Assembly (NCBI GenBank): GCA_003427395.1
Contig: BFEA01000147.1
Span: 715,483-737,082 of the forward strand
Direction: 5' to 3'
DNA: 21,600 nt
Source of the DNA: Chara braunii
Lineage: Eukaryota > Streptophyta > Charophyceae > Charales > Characeae
Shown here: one piece after another, positions 1 through 8,945 of the stretch
How positions within the stretch are numbered: position 1 is the stretch's first letter
Layout: each line of letters starts with the position of its first letter
Position numbers and translations under genes: made by a program
Notes under the pieces: generated by a model
What the model was told of the DNA's origin: nothing
Database searches by the model: none
What the model saw: only the letters and a program-made list of their open reading frames with translations

Positions 1-34
<34 letters not shown>
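1..34. repeat. (AG)n microsatellite
   Basis: An uninterrupted AG dinucleotide run starts at the window edge. A CT run closes the other edge, so assembly pieces may break at such arrays. Confidence 0.95.
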
Positions 35-39
<5 letters not shown>

Positions 40-608
40 CTTCTTCCTCCTTTCAGTCCACCATCTCTTCCTCACCGTCTCACTACCTGACTTCACTGCA
101 TCAGCAGACTACGAGAGAGAGGGATTGGTGACATTTGGATCCAGACTCGACATTGGGCTTCAGACATTTGACGAGGGATTATCTGGGACTTGTACCGAAG
201 ACTTGGTGTTGACGACATTCCCATCTCCCCCCTCTTCTTCATCTGATCCCCTCAACTTCATCTGTGTATGGTCTGGACCTGGTGCATTCTCTCTGTGTGT
301 AGCGCCAGCCCCCTTCACACCTTATGACGAGGATGATGTATGTTTGGTCTGGATTGCGACATTGATTGGGCTAGTCCTTGGTATTCTAGTATTTCGCTAC
401 GCTGTCTGGTACTACGTGAGAGAGGTCAGTCCCGGTCAGGTCAGGGCTTATATCTAAGTCTTCCACTGCGCTACAAGGTGCCATTTTGTATGTATCAGGA
501 TGTACATTGCTTGTTGAGATTCCACTAACATCACATTATCCATTCAGTCCTTTTTATCACATTGCGGATCCTTGGCTATATATACATCGCCCAACTGGGC
601 ATGTAACA
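35..608 (+). mobile_element. Possible 5' LTR remnant (right end visible)
   Basis: The stretch has a TATA-like box at 576-586 and ends in ...TAACA at 608, directly before a primer-binding-site match. LTRs normally end in CA and are followed within a few bases by the PBS, as here. The left LTR boundary is not visible and may lie outside the window or in the AG array. A 110-codon open stretch at 125-457 has no recognisable domain and is probably fortuitous. No gag or pol reading frame follows, so this is a decayed or truncated element. Confidence 0.45.
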
Positions 609-610
609 GT

Positions 611-622
611 TGGTATCAGTGC
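611..622 (+). other. Primer-binding-site-like sequence (initiator tRNA-Met type)
   Basis: TGGTATCAGTGC differs at one base from TGGTATCAGAGC, the complement of the initiator tRNA-Met 3' end used by many plant LTR retrotransposons. It sits two bases after the CA end of the putative LTR. Confidence 0.5.
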
Positions 623-626
623 ACGG

Positions 627-659
627 CACGTGAATCAGGACAACCTGATCTGACACGTG
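627..659. other. Inverted repeat with CACGTG ends
   Basis: ATCAGG (634-639) and CCTGAT (644-649) form a perfect 6-bp stem with a 4-base loop. The block is bounded on both sides by CACGTG. It lies just downstream of the PBS, where retrotransposon leader RNA would fold; a role is not established. Confidence 0.5.
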
Positions 660-1437
660 TGCGGGGACTAATTAGTTGATTAGTCTTGATTGATTGATTA
701 ATTGATTGATTGATTAGAGCACACTAATTAGCCCCCAAAATCGCAATTTTGACCTAACTGCCGAAAATCGATTTTTTTTTCTTTTCTTGGATTTTGTTTT
801 CCTGCTATTTCGGTTGTGGAAAATCGCAATAGCGCAACACGTGAAATTTCTGTTTTCTATATATGCAGCTTGAGCATATGCATTCACGTTTTGGTTCATT
901 GATGACATCCTATTCTGAAATAACCCCCTGCCTCCTCATGCTGGATATTGTCTTGAGTGGAAAGACACTACAGAGCAACAATGGTCATGTCTCTTTCTGG
1001 GGGCAGGAATCTCAGTTCGGCCAGACAGCTCACGTCAGATTGACGTCTTTGACATGGTTGAGGCTTATTAGGCATTTCCTGTCTATGCTATCCTAGTGCT
1101 TCCGCCAATGCCACAGCTTATCAGCTTGCAGGTGTGCTCACGGGACAGTGGACAGGTCCGAGTATATTTGTAACAATGCTACCAACTTTGTATGCTCGTT
1201 AGGGGCCATCCCACAGTGTCCTGGCCAGAGTTGGACTGCTTATGTGCATGGCCAGCAGCATCAGCTGCCCGCTCCTCTCACCTGGCTTACGAACTGGTTC
1301 GCAGCATGTTGTGCTGGGTACTAGCGGACCCACTGCCAAATGTCAATTCTGAGTGCAGGCAGCATCAGCCCTCCGCACAGCCACACACAGTGGGCCGGCT
1401 TCCGTGGTTATTACTACCAGACCGGCGATTGCTAATG
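660..1437. other. No intact gene; GATT-rich tract, then weakly coding-like DNA
   Basis: 669-718 is a GATT/ATTG simple repeat and 770-800 is T-rich. From about 1099 the plus strand has a Cys-rich open stretch ending with a stop at 1318. It shows C-x3-C, C-x-C and then a Trp-rich segment before the stop. It may be the decayed 5' part of the adjacent RING-like gene, but copy 2 has no matching region to confirm this. Confidence 0.4.
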
Positions 1438-1500
1438 CAGATGCTGCAATCCATCCGGAAACCAGACCTCCACCCTACCATTGTGGCAGCTGCATAAAGT

Positions 1501-3747
1501 GTGCCACCACAGGCTGAAGAGCGGCTGCAGCCCAACCCTGGTGCTGACTCACAAGAAAGAGATCTGAATGGTCAAGCTGAGCACACGGCTGATCATTTGC
1601 CGCCTGCTGTCCTCATCATTAACACATTCATGGTGGATGTGCCATCACAGATGCCTCTTTGGTGGAGATGTGCCCCATCTCCACCACCACCTCGCACACA
1701 GCGGCCTTGTTTTGCCGTGAACAGCATGATCATCACGCCCTTGGTGGAGTCAGAGATCTACTCCCCTGCCATGCTTGCAACCCTACTAAATGATGTCGTC
1801 ACTTTCAATACACGTGATCTAGGAATAGTACATACCGAGTTGGTTGTCCAGAATGTGGCGACGACTTACAGTGCTACAAGCCCGTGTGATCAGACTCAAG
1901 GTGCAGCCACCTGTACGGCATTTGCGCAACCGGCAGCCACTTAAGTACAAGTGCTGCTAATCAGCTTCTGCTGCTTGCATCAGACACCTCCACTTCTAAT
2001 CCACTTCAGCCCGATTGCTCTCCTACTCCCAATGACAATGATCCACCCTCTGATCATTTGACAGAACCTCCAACTGGAGATGCTCTCTCTCCTGAACATA
2101 TGCTAGACCCGATGGAGTTATCTCAGGCAGAGGTGCTTGACAGACACTGTCAAGACCGGAATGAACCTCCCCCTGCCATGCAATCAGCAGAATCGAATGA
2201 TCTCATTGTGCGACAGTGAGGCTGCTGTGTGGACTATGCCATTAATGTGTGTCCCTACTTACAATTGCAATCCCTATGCTGTTTCTGACTATGGAGACAT
2301 TTTCCGCTGGATAGAAGAGGGGCACTCTGCTGTCTGCCGAGAGGATGACAGTAGTCTATGACATTTATGGGAAGAGGACTGCAACTCCAGTCCGCTTTGC
2401 AGAATTATATGCCTGACATGGACCCAAATATCGTGCATACATCCTGCATCGCCCGGGTTATTTCAGTGCTGTTCCCTTCGTGGATAATTCATGAATTATG
2501 GGATATTGGCAGTAGGGTGCACTCACCTGGGAAAAATCTTACCTCTTACTATCACCGAGTGGCAGAATCCCACTTGGTCTGGCTGGTCAATGAGGAACAG
2601 TATGCGCATGTGACATGCAAGCTCTACAGTCTCTGGGGAACAATCCTGTGGACCCTCCCCCCTCCCCTGAACGTGGCCAGGCTGCATCCCATGCCTGTGC
2701 AGATAGGATGGGTTCTGCCGGGCATGGTGAGGGTGTCCCTTCAGATGACGGTGGTGTGTCATGCCATTGTGTCCGCACACAGGCACACTCGGTTAGCATG
2801 CACACGACACAATCTCTGCTCTGACCACTGCGAAGGGATCGTCACTGCCAGCCTCTGCCACGAAAACTGTGACCGGATGTCTTGCACTCACCCCCCCCCA
2901 CCCCACCCACCCTTATTGCTTGGCCAATAGACCATTTTGGCCTCGAGCCTGCTTGAATAACTGTGAATGCGAGCCTGCTTTCCTCATGGCATGTCAGCAT
3001 CATGACACATTGTCATTAATGTTTCAAGGAAGCTGTCATGGATAGCATGTGACTCTGCTATGTGGACTATCCCGGATGCCATCACCCACCACATCCTCCA
3101 TTCATCTCTCTCATGCAATGTTAGGCATCCTCCGGGTGCACCTGTAGTCGGACCCTATCCATCCTTGCCATGTAAGGAACAGACGCAGCTGCCTGAGGTG
3201 GAGAATAGACTCACATGCACCACCTACAGAGTGCAGAACTGAAACCTTATTGCTGCCACACAGCAATTGCAGACCACACCTAAACACCCTTGCTTTGGAT
3301 CAGGTCCTGTAATCGCCTTGCCCATGGATAGAGAGGGAATATCAGCTGCGGAAACCCAAGAAACTTGCTTAATGCGACACTGTGATTCCCCACCTGAGAT
3401 TCAGCTAGCATGTGGTTGGCATGCTTTCTTCTGTGAGGATTATGAAGGTATAGCCCATGGAAGGCTTTGTTTTCATACGTATGATGACAGTCAACATTGT
3501 GCTCATGTACGACACCCTGATATGACATGTCCTGTTTGTAGACAGCGGCTGGTACGGCCATGCCTAAACAATTTGCGGTTGGCGTGCCTGTGTGTTCCTA
3601 GCATGTTGGAGCCACGTAGCCTGTGACATCTGTCTGCACTGTGTCATTCGGTGCAGCAACTGCAACCACGAGAACTGGATGTGGTGCTTCAACATTCCAC
3701 ACAGGAACCAGTTGTCTCCAGTATGCAGGGGTGGCCACTTACCATAG
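1501..3747 (+). pseudogene. Decayed Cys-rich RING-like gene, copy 1
   Basis: The product is unknown. Pieces in shifted frames match copy 2. A C-P-E-C-G-D-D finger lies near 1845-1865. There is an S/P-rich linker. A first zinc module falls at 2812-3035, with a D-H-C-E-G motif and then C-L-N-N-C-E-C. A second module begins at an ATG at 3372, with C-E-D-Y-E-G-I, H-P-D-M-T-C-P-V-C-R and C-L-N-N. In the second module one extra T at 3572-3574 shifts the frame; past it the Cys/His pattern resumes (C-x2-H-x2-C-x2-C, then P-V-C-R-G-G-H-L-P) and ends at a TAG (3745-3747) equivalent to the copy 2 stop. Several other stops and shifts make this a pseudogene. Cys spacing suggests zinc binding and possibly ubiquitin-ligase-like function, by analogy only. 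Confidence 0.6.
2217..2806 (+). other. Copy-1-specific segment with two coding-like stretches
   Basis: Copy 2 runs straight across this position, so the segment was either inserted here or deleted there. It holds an open stretch to 2361 containing Y-A-V-S-D-Y-G-D-I-F-R-W, then a frame-shifted continuation from 2346 containing Y-D-I-Y-G-K-R and V-R-F-A-E-L-Y-A, interrupted by stops. The aromatic-rich, compositionally normal residues suggest a former coding region. No family is recognised. Confidence 0.4.
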
Positions 3748-4216
3748 ATAACACCTGCTCCGCAACTCAAATCTTCTCCGCAACCCAAACACTGGCTGGC
3801 CTCTTGTGCCATTCCATAGTAGTCTGCTCTGGCAGTGAGTACTTAGAACTCCGTGAAGTTTATTTTTCCTCTGTTCTATTTCTTTGTCCCTCCACTTCCC
3901 TCCTCTTCCTTCTCCCTCATCCTTCCCCTTGTGTAGAACTTCTCCCTCCCCTTCCCCTTCTCCTTCTCCTTCCTCCCTCCCCTTGTGTAGCACTGCTAAA
4001 TGCAGTTAATATCAAATGAGAACAGACAAAATATAAGGTGAAGGTGTGCTGAAAAATGAAAAGTATACCTCCCCCTTCATTCTGCCTCCTCATATCGTGC
4101 AAGTTGGCCGTCATGGCACGCGGCGTGGTGGGCAGCTCACGCTTCACCACATCCATCCTTGCATGTGAGAGGTGCAATAAAAGGGGAGGTGAAAGAAGAA
4201 ATAAAAGGGAAACCAC
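3748..4216 (+). other. 3' non-coding part of family A copy 1
   Basis: This matches the region after the stop in copy 2, sharing CCATTC...AGTAGTCTG and AGTACTTAGAA-like words. It has expanded into a CTTCCC-type pyrimidine tract at 3885-3985. The tract contains a duplicated CCTTGTGTAG word (3927 and 3981). No gene is supported. Confidence 0.6.
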
Positions 4217-4233
4217 AAAAAAGCCAAAGTAAG
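4217..4233. repeat. Target-site duplication, left copy
   Basis: AAAAAAGCCAAAGTAAG is repeated exactly at 5109-5125, bracketing the inserted element. Confidence 0.8.
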
Positions 4234-5108
4234 TGGATGGTCGCTGGCTCAGTGGTTAGAGCACTGGTTGGAAATGTGCATTGTGGTATGAGATTGCAAG
4301 TTCAAAATTTCGTTGCCTCATACTGCCTAGACTGGCGATAACCAAAAACCTGCTGAAAACTGTCGAAGCCGTCGATACCTCTGCAGGGCCACTTGGACCC
4401 TCCGATCTGTCAGTCTCTTCAGTATGTACTAGGCCATGGGGGTGCCATGGTTGAGCCTGGGTGCAGCCAGTATGTTTCCCGTCACTATGGCACCCGTACG
4501 AGAGTCCACACAGAGCGAACTTAGACTACGGTAGGGCCCATCTCAGGGGGGACAATCCTACACACACACTGGGTGTTAGTATGGGATAGGACTGGGTACT
4601 TCTCATCCCACAGGTATTTCACGATGCTTGCGGGTGGTGCTTCATCCAGGCTGACGTCCGTGTGAACTCTCATTGGGAGAATTAGTCGGGATTGTGGATT
4701 CTTGGGGAGCCTTGGGTAGGAGGGCATCATGCGTAGGATAGGGAAGGGCGGGACATTGCATCTTAGTGGAAGGGAAGTTCGCTGCGCATAGAGTCTGGGG
4801 GATGAGGCACAGATGGGGAATGATTGCATATGCATGGACCCTACCTGTGCCCAGGTTGTCCTTAACATTAGAGTTAGGGTCATGTCCGCACGAAAACGTT
4901 CGGGTTAGTCTGGTAAGCGTTCACGCAGATCACGACTTGTGATCTGAGCATTAGCATAGGTCATGGTACCATGGTGCCATCTTGAGGTGACTCCCCCAAG
5001 GTCCCTGCAATCCATCTGACCTCCCAATGAATAAGTACTACGGGCACCTCCTGAGGCCTGGCCACCACCATCTACTACACCCTGGACCTTTTTCCGGGGG
5101 GGAAGAAA
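4234..5108 (+). mobile_element. tRNA-headed SINE-like retroposon (875 bp)
   Basis: The left end resembles a tRNA gene. TGGCTCAGTGG at 4245-4255 fits the RNA polymerase III A box (TRGYNNARNNG), and a degraded B box (AAGTTCAAAAT) lies at 4298-4308. The right end runs through CCTTTTTCCGGGGGG into an A-rich tail. A perfect 17-bp target-site duplication flanks it, as expected for target-primed reverse transcription. At 875 bp it is long for a SINE, so it may be composite. No protein is encoded that I can support. Confidence 0.7.
4245..4308 (+). promoter_or_regulatory. Pol III A/B box pair of the SINE head
   Basis: The A box is a full consensus match. The B box is recognisable but mutated (GTTCAAAAT in place of GTTCRANNC), and spacing is tRNA-like. 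The promoter is probably inactive now. Confidence 0.55.
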
Positions 5109-5125
5109 AAAAAAGCCAAAGTAAG
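5109..5125. repeat. Target-site duplication, right copy
   Basis: Exact repeat of 4217-4233. The following bases continue the family A terminal block as seen in copy 3. Confidence 0.8.
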
Positions 5126-5199
5126 GACAGGGAAGAAAGAAAGAACACAAGGAAAAGGCAATAGAACAGTTTCAATATGCGTCATGTTGTTTGCTATAG

Positions 5200-5843
5200 A
5201 GAGAGAGTTTGGGGTTTCTTCAAATCACACATCCCGGTCTTGCTAGCTCTCTGTCCTGATAGATTTGAGCGGCTAGGATCAGGCTCATACTAGTGAGCTA
5301 TTCTTCTTTGTGGTGGATCCTTTGTTGGTTGTTCTTTATTAATACATGGCCTAATTCTTTGACCTGCTGTAGAGCATGGCCTCTCTTGATGAAGGTATGT
5401 CTGTGGGTGGCCACCAGCTTTTTTGGGCGGGAATGTTTGTTTGGAGTCATGGCCACGGTATCTTCGAGAGGAGGCACAGCGAGTTTTTGTTGTGGGTGTC
5501 ACTCCCATGGCCTGCTATTTTGGAGCATATGGAAGATGGGGACTTCCATGTGCTTTAAGCAATTGTGCTCCTGGTATTGCGTGGAGATTCTGTGGAGTTA
5601 TTTTGTAGCTTTATGGGCTGACCCAGAGGGCTCTTCCGATTCTTTTGGACCATTGGAGGTTCTGGCTGGTGCTTTCTTGTTGGTAGTGCCTTTTGTGTTG
5701 TGGTGAACTTTTATTAAGGATGTTGCCTTTTGTCCTTCATCGATGTATGCCCGAATATTTGGGTTTGTGCCTGGTATGTAAAGTTGCGGAGCAGGCTAGA
5801 GTTGTACGGTGAGTGGGCACTCAACGCTTCTCTCTACCTTTTT
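5200..5843 (+). repeat. Family B repeat, copy B1
   Basis: The 5' part (AGAGAGAGTTTGGGG, then CTCTCTGTCCTG and GGATCAGG words) recurs at 10480 and 12745. The core from 5391 (TGAAGGTATGTCTGTGG) to 5843 recurs as B2 with small differences throughout. Both end in a GTGAGTGGGCACT word and then TACCTTTTTTCC. Open stretches exist on both strands, but they shift frame between copies, so I do not call a protein. Confidence 0.75.
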
Positions 5844-6328
5844 TCCTCCGATTGACCATATCAAGGTCGTACATGCGCATGAGGTAGTTCGTGCTACGAA
5901 CTTCTTCCATGCGTTGCAGTTGCCGGTAGTAGTTGCATTGCACCCAGACCCTCAAGCGGCCACGCATGTTCGTGTATATGACAAGCTGATGCCACCCACA
6001 CATGTCCAGTTCTGCAACTTCACTGATGTGGCCTTGAGTGTTATTCCTGGCATGACCTTTCCGGATTCCTCGAACTGTGAATGCCACAGTCTTTTCGCAT
6101 TGTTCTGATCTTGTGGATGACCATATTGTGTCTGTTGGCTACAATATCATCCCGAACGATAACCTTCGCAAACTTTTTCAAGAAGGTTCTAAGTATCGCT
6201 TGAACGGGGGGACTGCTGATGTGCTTCAAGCACTGGCCAACGGACTTTATGAGTACATTGCCAACTACAAAGAGTGTTGGCCAGACACTCTCGATCTGCT
6301 TCTTTCTCGTCTCTTTCTCGTAAGTTGA
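5809..6328 (+). pseudogene. Frameshifted ORF between two direct repeats; possible retroelement fragment
   Basis: Frame one is open from 5809 to 6108 and frame two from 6077 to 6328, with the switch near 6077-6105, so one indel probably split a single ORF. The second part contains D-N-L-R-K-L-F-Q-E-G-S-K-Y-R-L and then a Leu-rich helix. That arrangement recalls the segment preceding the reverse transcriptase core in some Penelope-like and related elements, but no catalytic RT motif is present. The direct repeats on both sides would fit the pseudo-LTRs of such elements. Identity is tentative; it could also be an unrelated host fragment. Confidence 0.4.
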
Positions 6329-6433
6329 ACAGTTGGCGTTCTGCAATCCTTGCGCATTGTCAATCCAATGCATCTTCGTCTTCCAATCGTGGAGCCAGCC
6401 ACGTTCACTTCATTCTGCGCATGCCTCCTTGCA

Positions 6434-6892
6434 TGAAGGTTGTCTGTGGGAGGCCACCAGCTTTTTTGGGCGGGAATGTTTGTTTGGTGTCATTGCCACG
6501 GTATCTTTGCGAGGAGGCTCGGAGAGTCTTTGTTGATGGTGTCACTCTCATGGGCTGCTCTTTTGGAGCACATGGAAGATGGGGGACTTTGATGGTGTTT
6601 TAAGCAGTTGTGCTCCTGGTGTCGTGTGGAGATTCTGTGGAGTTATTTTGTGGCTTTATGGGCCGACTCAGAGGGCTCTTCCAATTCTTTCGGACCATTG
6701 GAGGTTCTGGTCGGTGCTTTCTTGCTGGTAGTGCCTTCTGTGTTGTAGTGCACTTTTGATAAGGGTGTTGCCTTTTGTCCTTCATTGATGTAATGCCCGA
6801 ATGTTTGGGTCTGTGCTTGGTATGTGATTTTGCGGAGCAGGCTGGTGTTGTACGGTGAGTGGGCACTTGGCACTTCCCTCTACCTTTTTTCC
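6434..6892 (+). repeat. Family B repeat, copy B2
   Basis: About 459 bp aligned end to end with 5391-5843 in the same orientation. It lacks the upstream B module. No gene is called here. Confidence 0.8.
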
Positions 6893-6920
6893 TTAGATTT
6901 AAAAAATTATATATATATAT

Positions 6921-6952
6921 GAGTTGGTGAAACTCCGACGAAACAGTTTGTC
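6921..6952 (+). ncRNA. Hammerhead-ribozyme-like core, arm 1 (5' part damaged)
   Basis: Stem II GTTGG/CCGAC is followed by GAAA and a 3-bp stem III (ACA-GTT-TGT) that ends in GTC, the usual cleavage triplet. The CTGA of the core is replaced by the AT run, so this copy should be inactive. Confidence 0.3.
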
Positions 6953-7091
6953 ACAGCCCCTCGTTTGTTGTCCTCTTCTCCCTCTCTGCCTACGGTTTAC
7001 CGGGCAGTTCTATTTGACGATATATATATAACAGAACTGCCCAGTAAACCGTGGGCAGAGAGGGAGAAGAGGACAACAAACGAGGGGCTGT

Positions 7092-7128
7092 GACAAACTG
7101 TTTCGTCGGAGTTTAAACGATTCATCAG
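7092..7128 (-). ncRNA. Hammerhead-ribozyme-like core, arm 2
   Basis: On the minus strand CTGATGA is followed by a short stem II, GAAA, the 3-bp stem III with GTT loop, and GTC. All conserved core nucleotides are present in order. A matching stem I around the core is not evident, so self-cleavage is uncertain. Confidence 0.4.
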
Positions 7129-7256
7129 GAGGCTGAACCATACATATTTACCAGGAGGCTGAACCATATATATTTATGTATATATATATCGCCTAACAGA
7201 GCTGCCCGGTAAACCGTAGGCAGAGAGGGAGAAGAGGACAAGAAACCAGGGGCTGT

Positions 7257-7293
7257 GACAAACTGTTTCATCGGAGTTTCACTGACTCATCAG
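7257..7293 (-). ncRNA. Hammerhead-ribozyme-like core, arm 3
   Basis: On the minus strand the order is CTGATGA, then GTCAG/CCGAT (one mismatch), GAAA, ACA-GTT-TGT and GTC. This is the cleanest core of the three, but stem I is again not obvious. Confidence 0.4.
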
Positions 7294-7639
7294 GTATATA
7301 TTGTCACATAACTATGAACTAAAAGAGCCCACTTCGCGAAACAAACGGTAAAGATATATAAACATCCGTGCAAATGTATCTTTTCAGCGGCAGACGGGTG
7401 TGTGGGCACTTCCTGCTTAACCACACAAACGTGGAGATTCTGGAGAACCTTGCATTTTCTATTATATTTCCCGTTTATACTTCTTTTGTTTTATGGATGT
7501 TTTGTGATGACTTGTAGATGGAATGAGAGAGAGAGTTTGTGGATGCTGCAGTCCACGCGTGCACTCACACACACCGTGACTGTCAAAGTGGCTGCAGCCT
7601 GCAGGGTATGATTACCAGCACCCTACTCTTCTAGCAGAT

Positions 7640-8945
7640 GCAGAATGTGTGCCACCACAGACTGGAGAACATCTGCAGCCCAACCCTGCAGGTGACTCAA
7701 GAAAGAGAGCTGAGAAGAGGGTTGATCAGTTGCAGCCGCCTTCCTGCACTTATTCTCACCCTGCTGATTCTTTGTCACCAACTCTGGTCCTGTCCCCTGC
7801 ATCCTTTTGGTACACCATCTCCGTCGTCCACTGCCTCCCATTCTTCTTCTACTTCTGCTTCTTCTTCTTCTTCTTCTTCTTCTTCTTCTTCTTCTTCTTC
7901 TTCTTCGTCCCCACCTCCACTATCGTCTCCGAGGCAGCAGCCTCATGTGTACATGGACATTATGATCTTTGCACTCCCAGTGGGATTCACCATGCTTGCG
8001 ACATCGGGGAATGACATCATTGTCCCCAATACATGCGAGCCATGAATGTCACATATCGATTCTGGTGTCCACAATGCGGTGATGATTTCTACAGTGCTGC
8101 TGGCCTGCACGTGGCGCTGCCACTTGTACAGCAGTTGCATGACTAGCAACTCCTAGTATCTGACTCGGCCACTTCCCCACCTCCAAATGATGTTGATGTG
8201 CCCTCTCATCATTTGATAGAACTCACAACTGATGGTGATCTGGTTCTGGAACACTTGCCAGAGCCATTCGAGTGATTAGGGCCAGAAGTGTCTAGCAGAA
8301 ACTGCTGAGACTGGATTGAGCCTCCCTCCTCCTCAGCAATCTGCGGAACCAAATCACCTCATTGCGCTGGCATGTACAGGACATCTCTCTGCTGCGAACA
8401 CTATGAAGGGATGATCGCTGCTAGCCTCTCACACGAAAACAGTGAACCCCTGTCCTGTGCTAATCCCCCCCACCCCCTGATTACGTGCCCAGCATGTCGT
8501 TGTGGCCTTGATTTGCCGTGCTTAAATAATTGTGCATGTCAGCCTTCCATACTAATGACATGTCAGTAACATGCCATGTGTCGTCAATGCTTCCAGGAAG
8601 CTGTCATAGAAAGTATGTCTTTACTGCGTGGACTATCCCCGGTGCCATCGCCCTCCACATCCACTCCTAGCATGTCCCACATGCGGTGTTGGTCATACAC
8701 CTGCGGCAACTGCTGAGGGATCTCCCTCTTTTTTGCCAGACAAAAGACCGACACAGCAGTCCGAGGAGGAAAATAGACTTCTGTATGAACCTCTGGCACA
8801 GCGATGTGCTGTTTATCACCACCAGGGCGAGCTGTTGCGGACCAAATCCTGCAGCAGCTGAACGCCCTTGCTTTGGACCGTTCCTCCCTGTCGTCGTCTG
8901 CCTAAAGAAGTAATAAATACTGAGGAAGCCCAAGAAAGATGCTCC
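7640..8945 (+). pseudogene. 5' and first-module part of the RING-like gene, copy 2 (broken)
   Basis: This is the coding remnant upstream of the intact C-terminal ORF. It starts with a segment matching copy 1 (C-N-P-A-like, Gln/Pro-rich), then a TTC run read as poly-Ser or poly-Phe at 7853-7905. The open stretch at 8015-8145 holds a C-P-Q-C-G-D-D-F finger. A first zinc module at 8372-8700 contains C-E-H-Y-E-G, H-P-L-I-T-C-P-A-C-R and C-L-N-N-C-A-C, then a stop at 8567-8569 in the middle of the RING-like pattern, C-x2-C, a frame change and C-P-T-C-G-V-G-H. Stops at 8012, 8143 and 8567 show that it no longer encodes one protein unless introns remove them. Confidence 0.55.
7853..7905. repeat. (TTC)n trinucleotide microsatellite inside the gene remnant
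   Basis: About 17 TTC/CTT units with no counterpart in copy 1, so it expanded after the copies diverged. Confidence 0.9.

Larger units (their letters stand above)
1438..5200 (+). mobile_element. Family A element, copy 1 (interrupted by a SINE)
   Basis: From 1438 this region aligns by eye with copy 2 (about 7540 onward): the leader words, the coding remnants, the 3' non-coding pyrimidine-rich zone and a terminal block at 4020-4233. That terminal block recurs at 9600-9925 and 13190-13640. The last part, 5126-5200, matches copy 3 at 13640-13697 once the inserted 875 bp is skipped. The left end is uncertain because the 5' leader seen in copies 2 and 3 is absent. About 590 bp (2217-2806) is present here but missing from copy 2. 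Confidence 0.6.
6921..7293. repeat. Three-arm foldback repeat
   Basis: 6926-7012 is almost perfectly complementary to 7033-7114 with a ~20-base AT loop, so the DNA or RNA can form a hairpin of about 80 bp. A third arm at 7198-7280 repeats the second in the same orientation. AT dinucleotide runs bracket the arms, and the word AGGAGGCTGAACC occurs twice (7127-7139 and 7153-7165). No ORF is supported. Confidence 0.85.

Noticed and set aside
125-457. 110-codon plus-strand open frame with a hydrophobic stretch
   Set aside because: It lies inside the putative LTR, with no domain and no repeat support.
627-675. Helitron 3' end (hairpin followed by CTAA/TT)
   Set aside because: The hairpin is imperfect for this class, the PBS context explains it better, and no 5' TC end or Rep/helicase is seen.
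4240-4312. Functional tRNA gene
   Set aside because: The A box fits but the B box is mutated, and acceptor and T arms do not pair; it is a SINE head.
4521-4883. 120-codon minus-strand open frame in the SINE-like element
   Set aside because: It is antisense to the pol III-oriented element and has no recognisable motif.
5290-5706. Aromatic-rich ORFs in family B (both strands)
   Set aside because: Reading frames are not kept between B1, B2, B3 and B4, so the repeat is more likely non-coding.
8628-8861. Separate small protein containing C-P-T-C-G-V-G-H
   Set aside because: It is the frame-shifted end of the first zinc module of the RING-like gene and not an independent gene.
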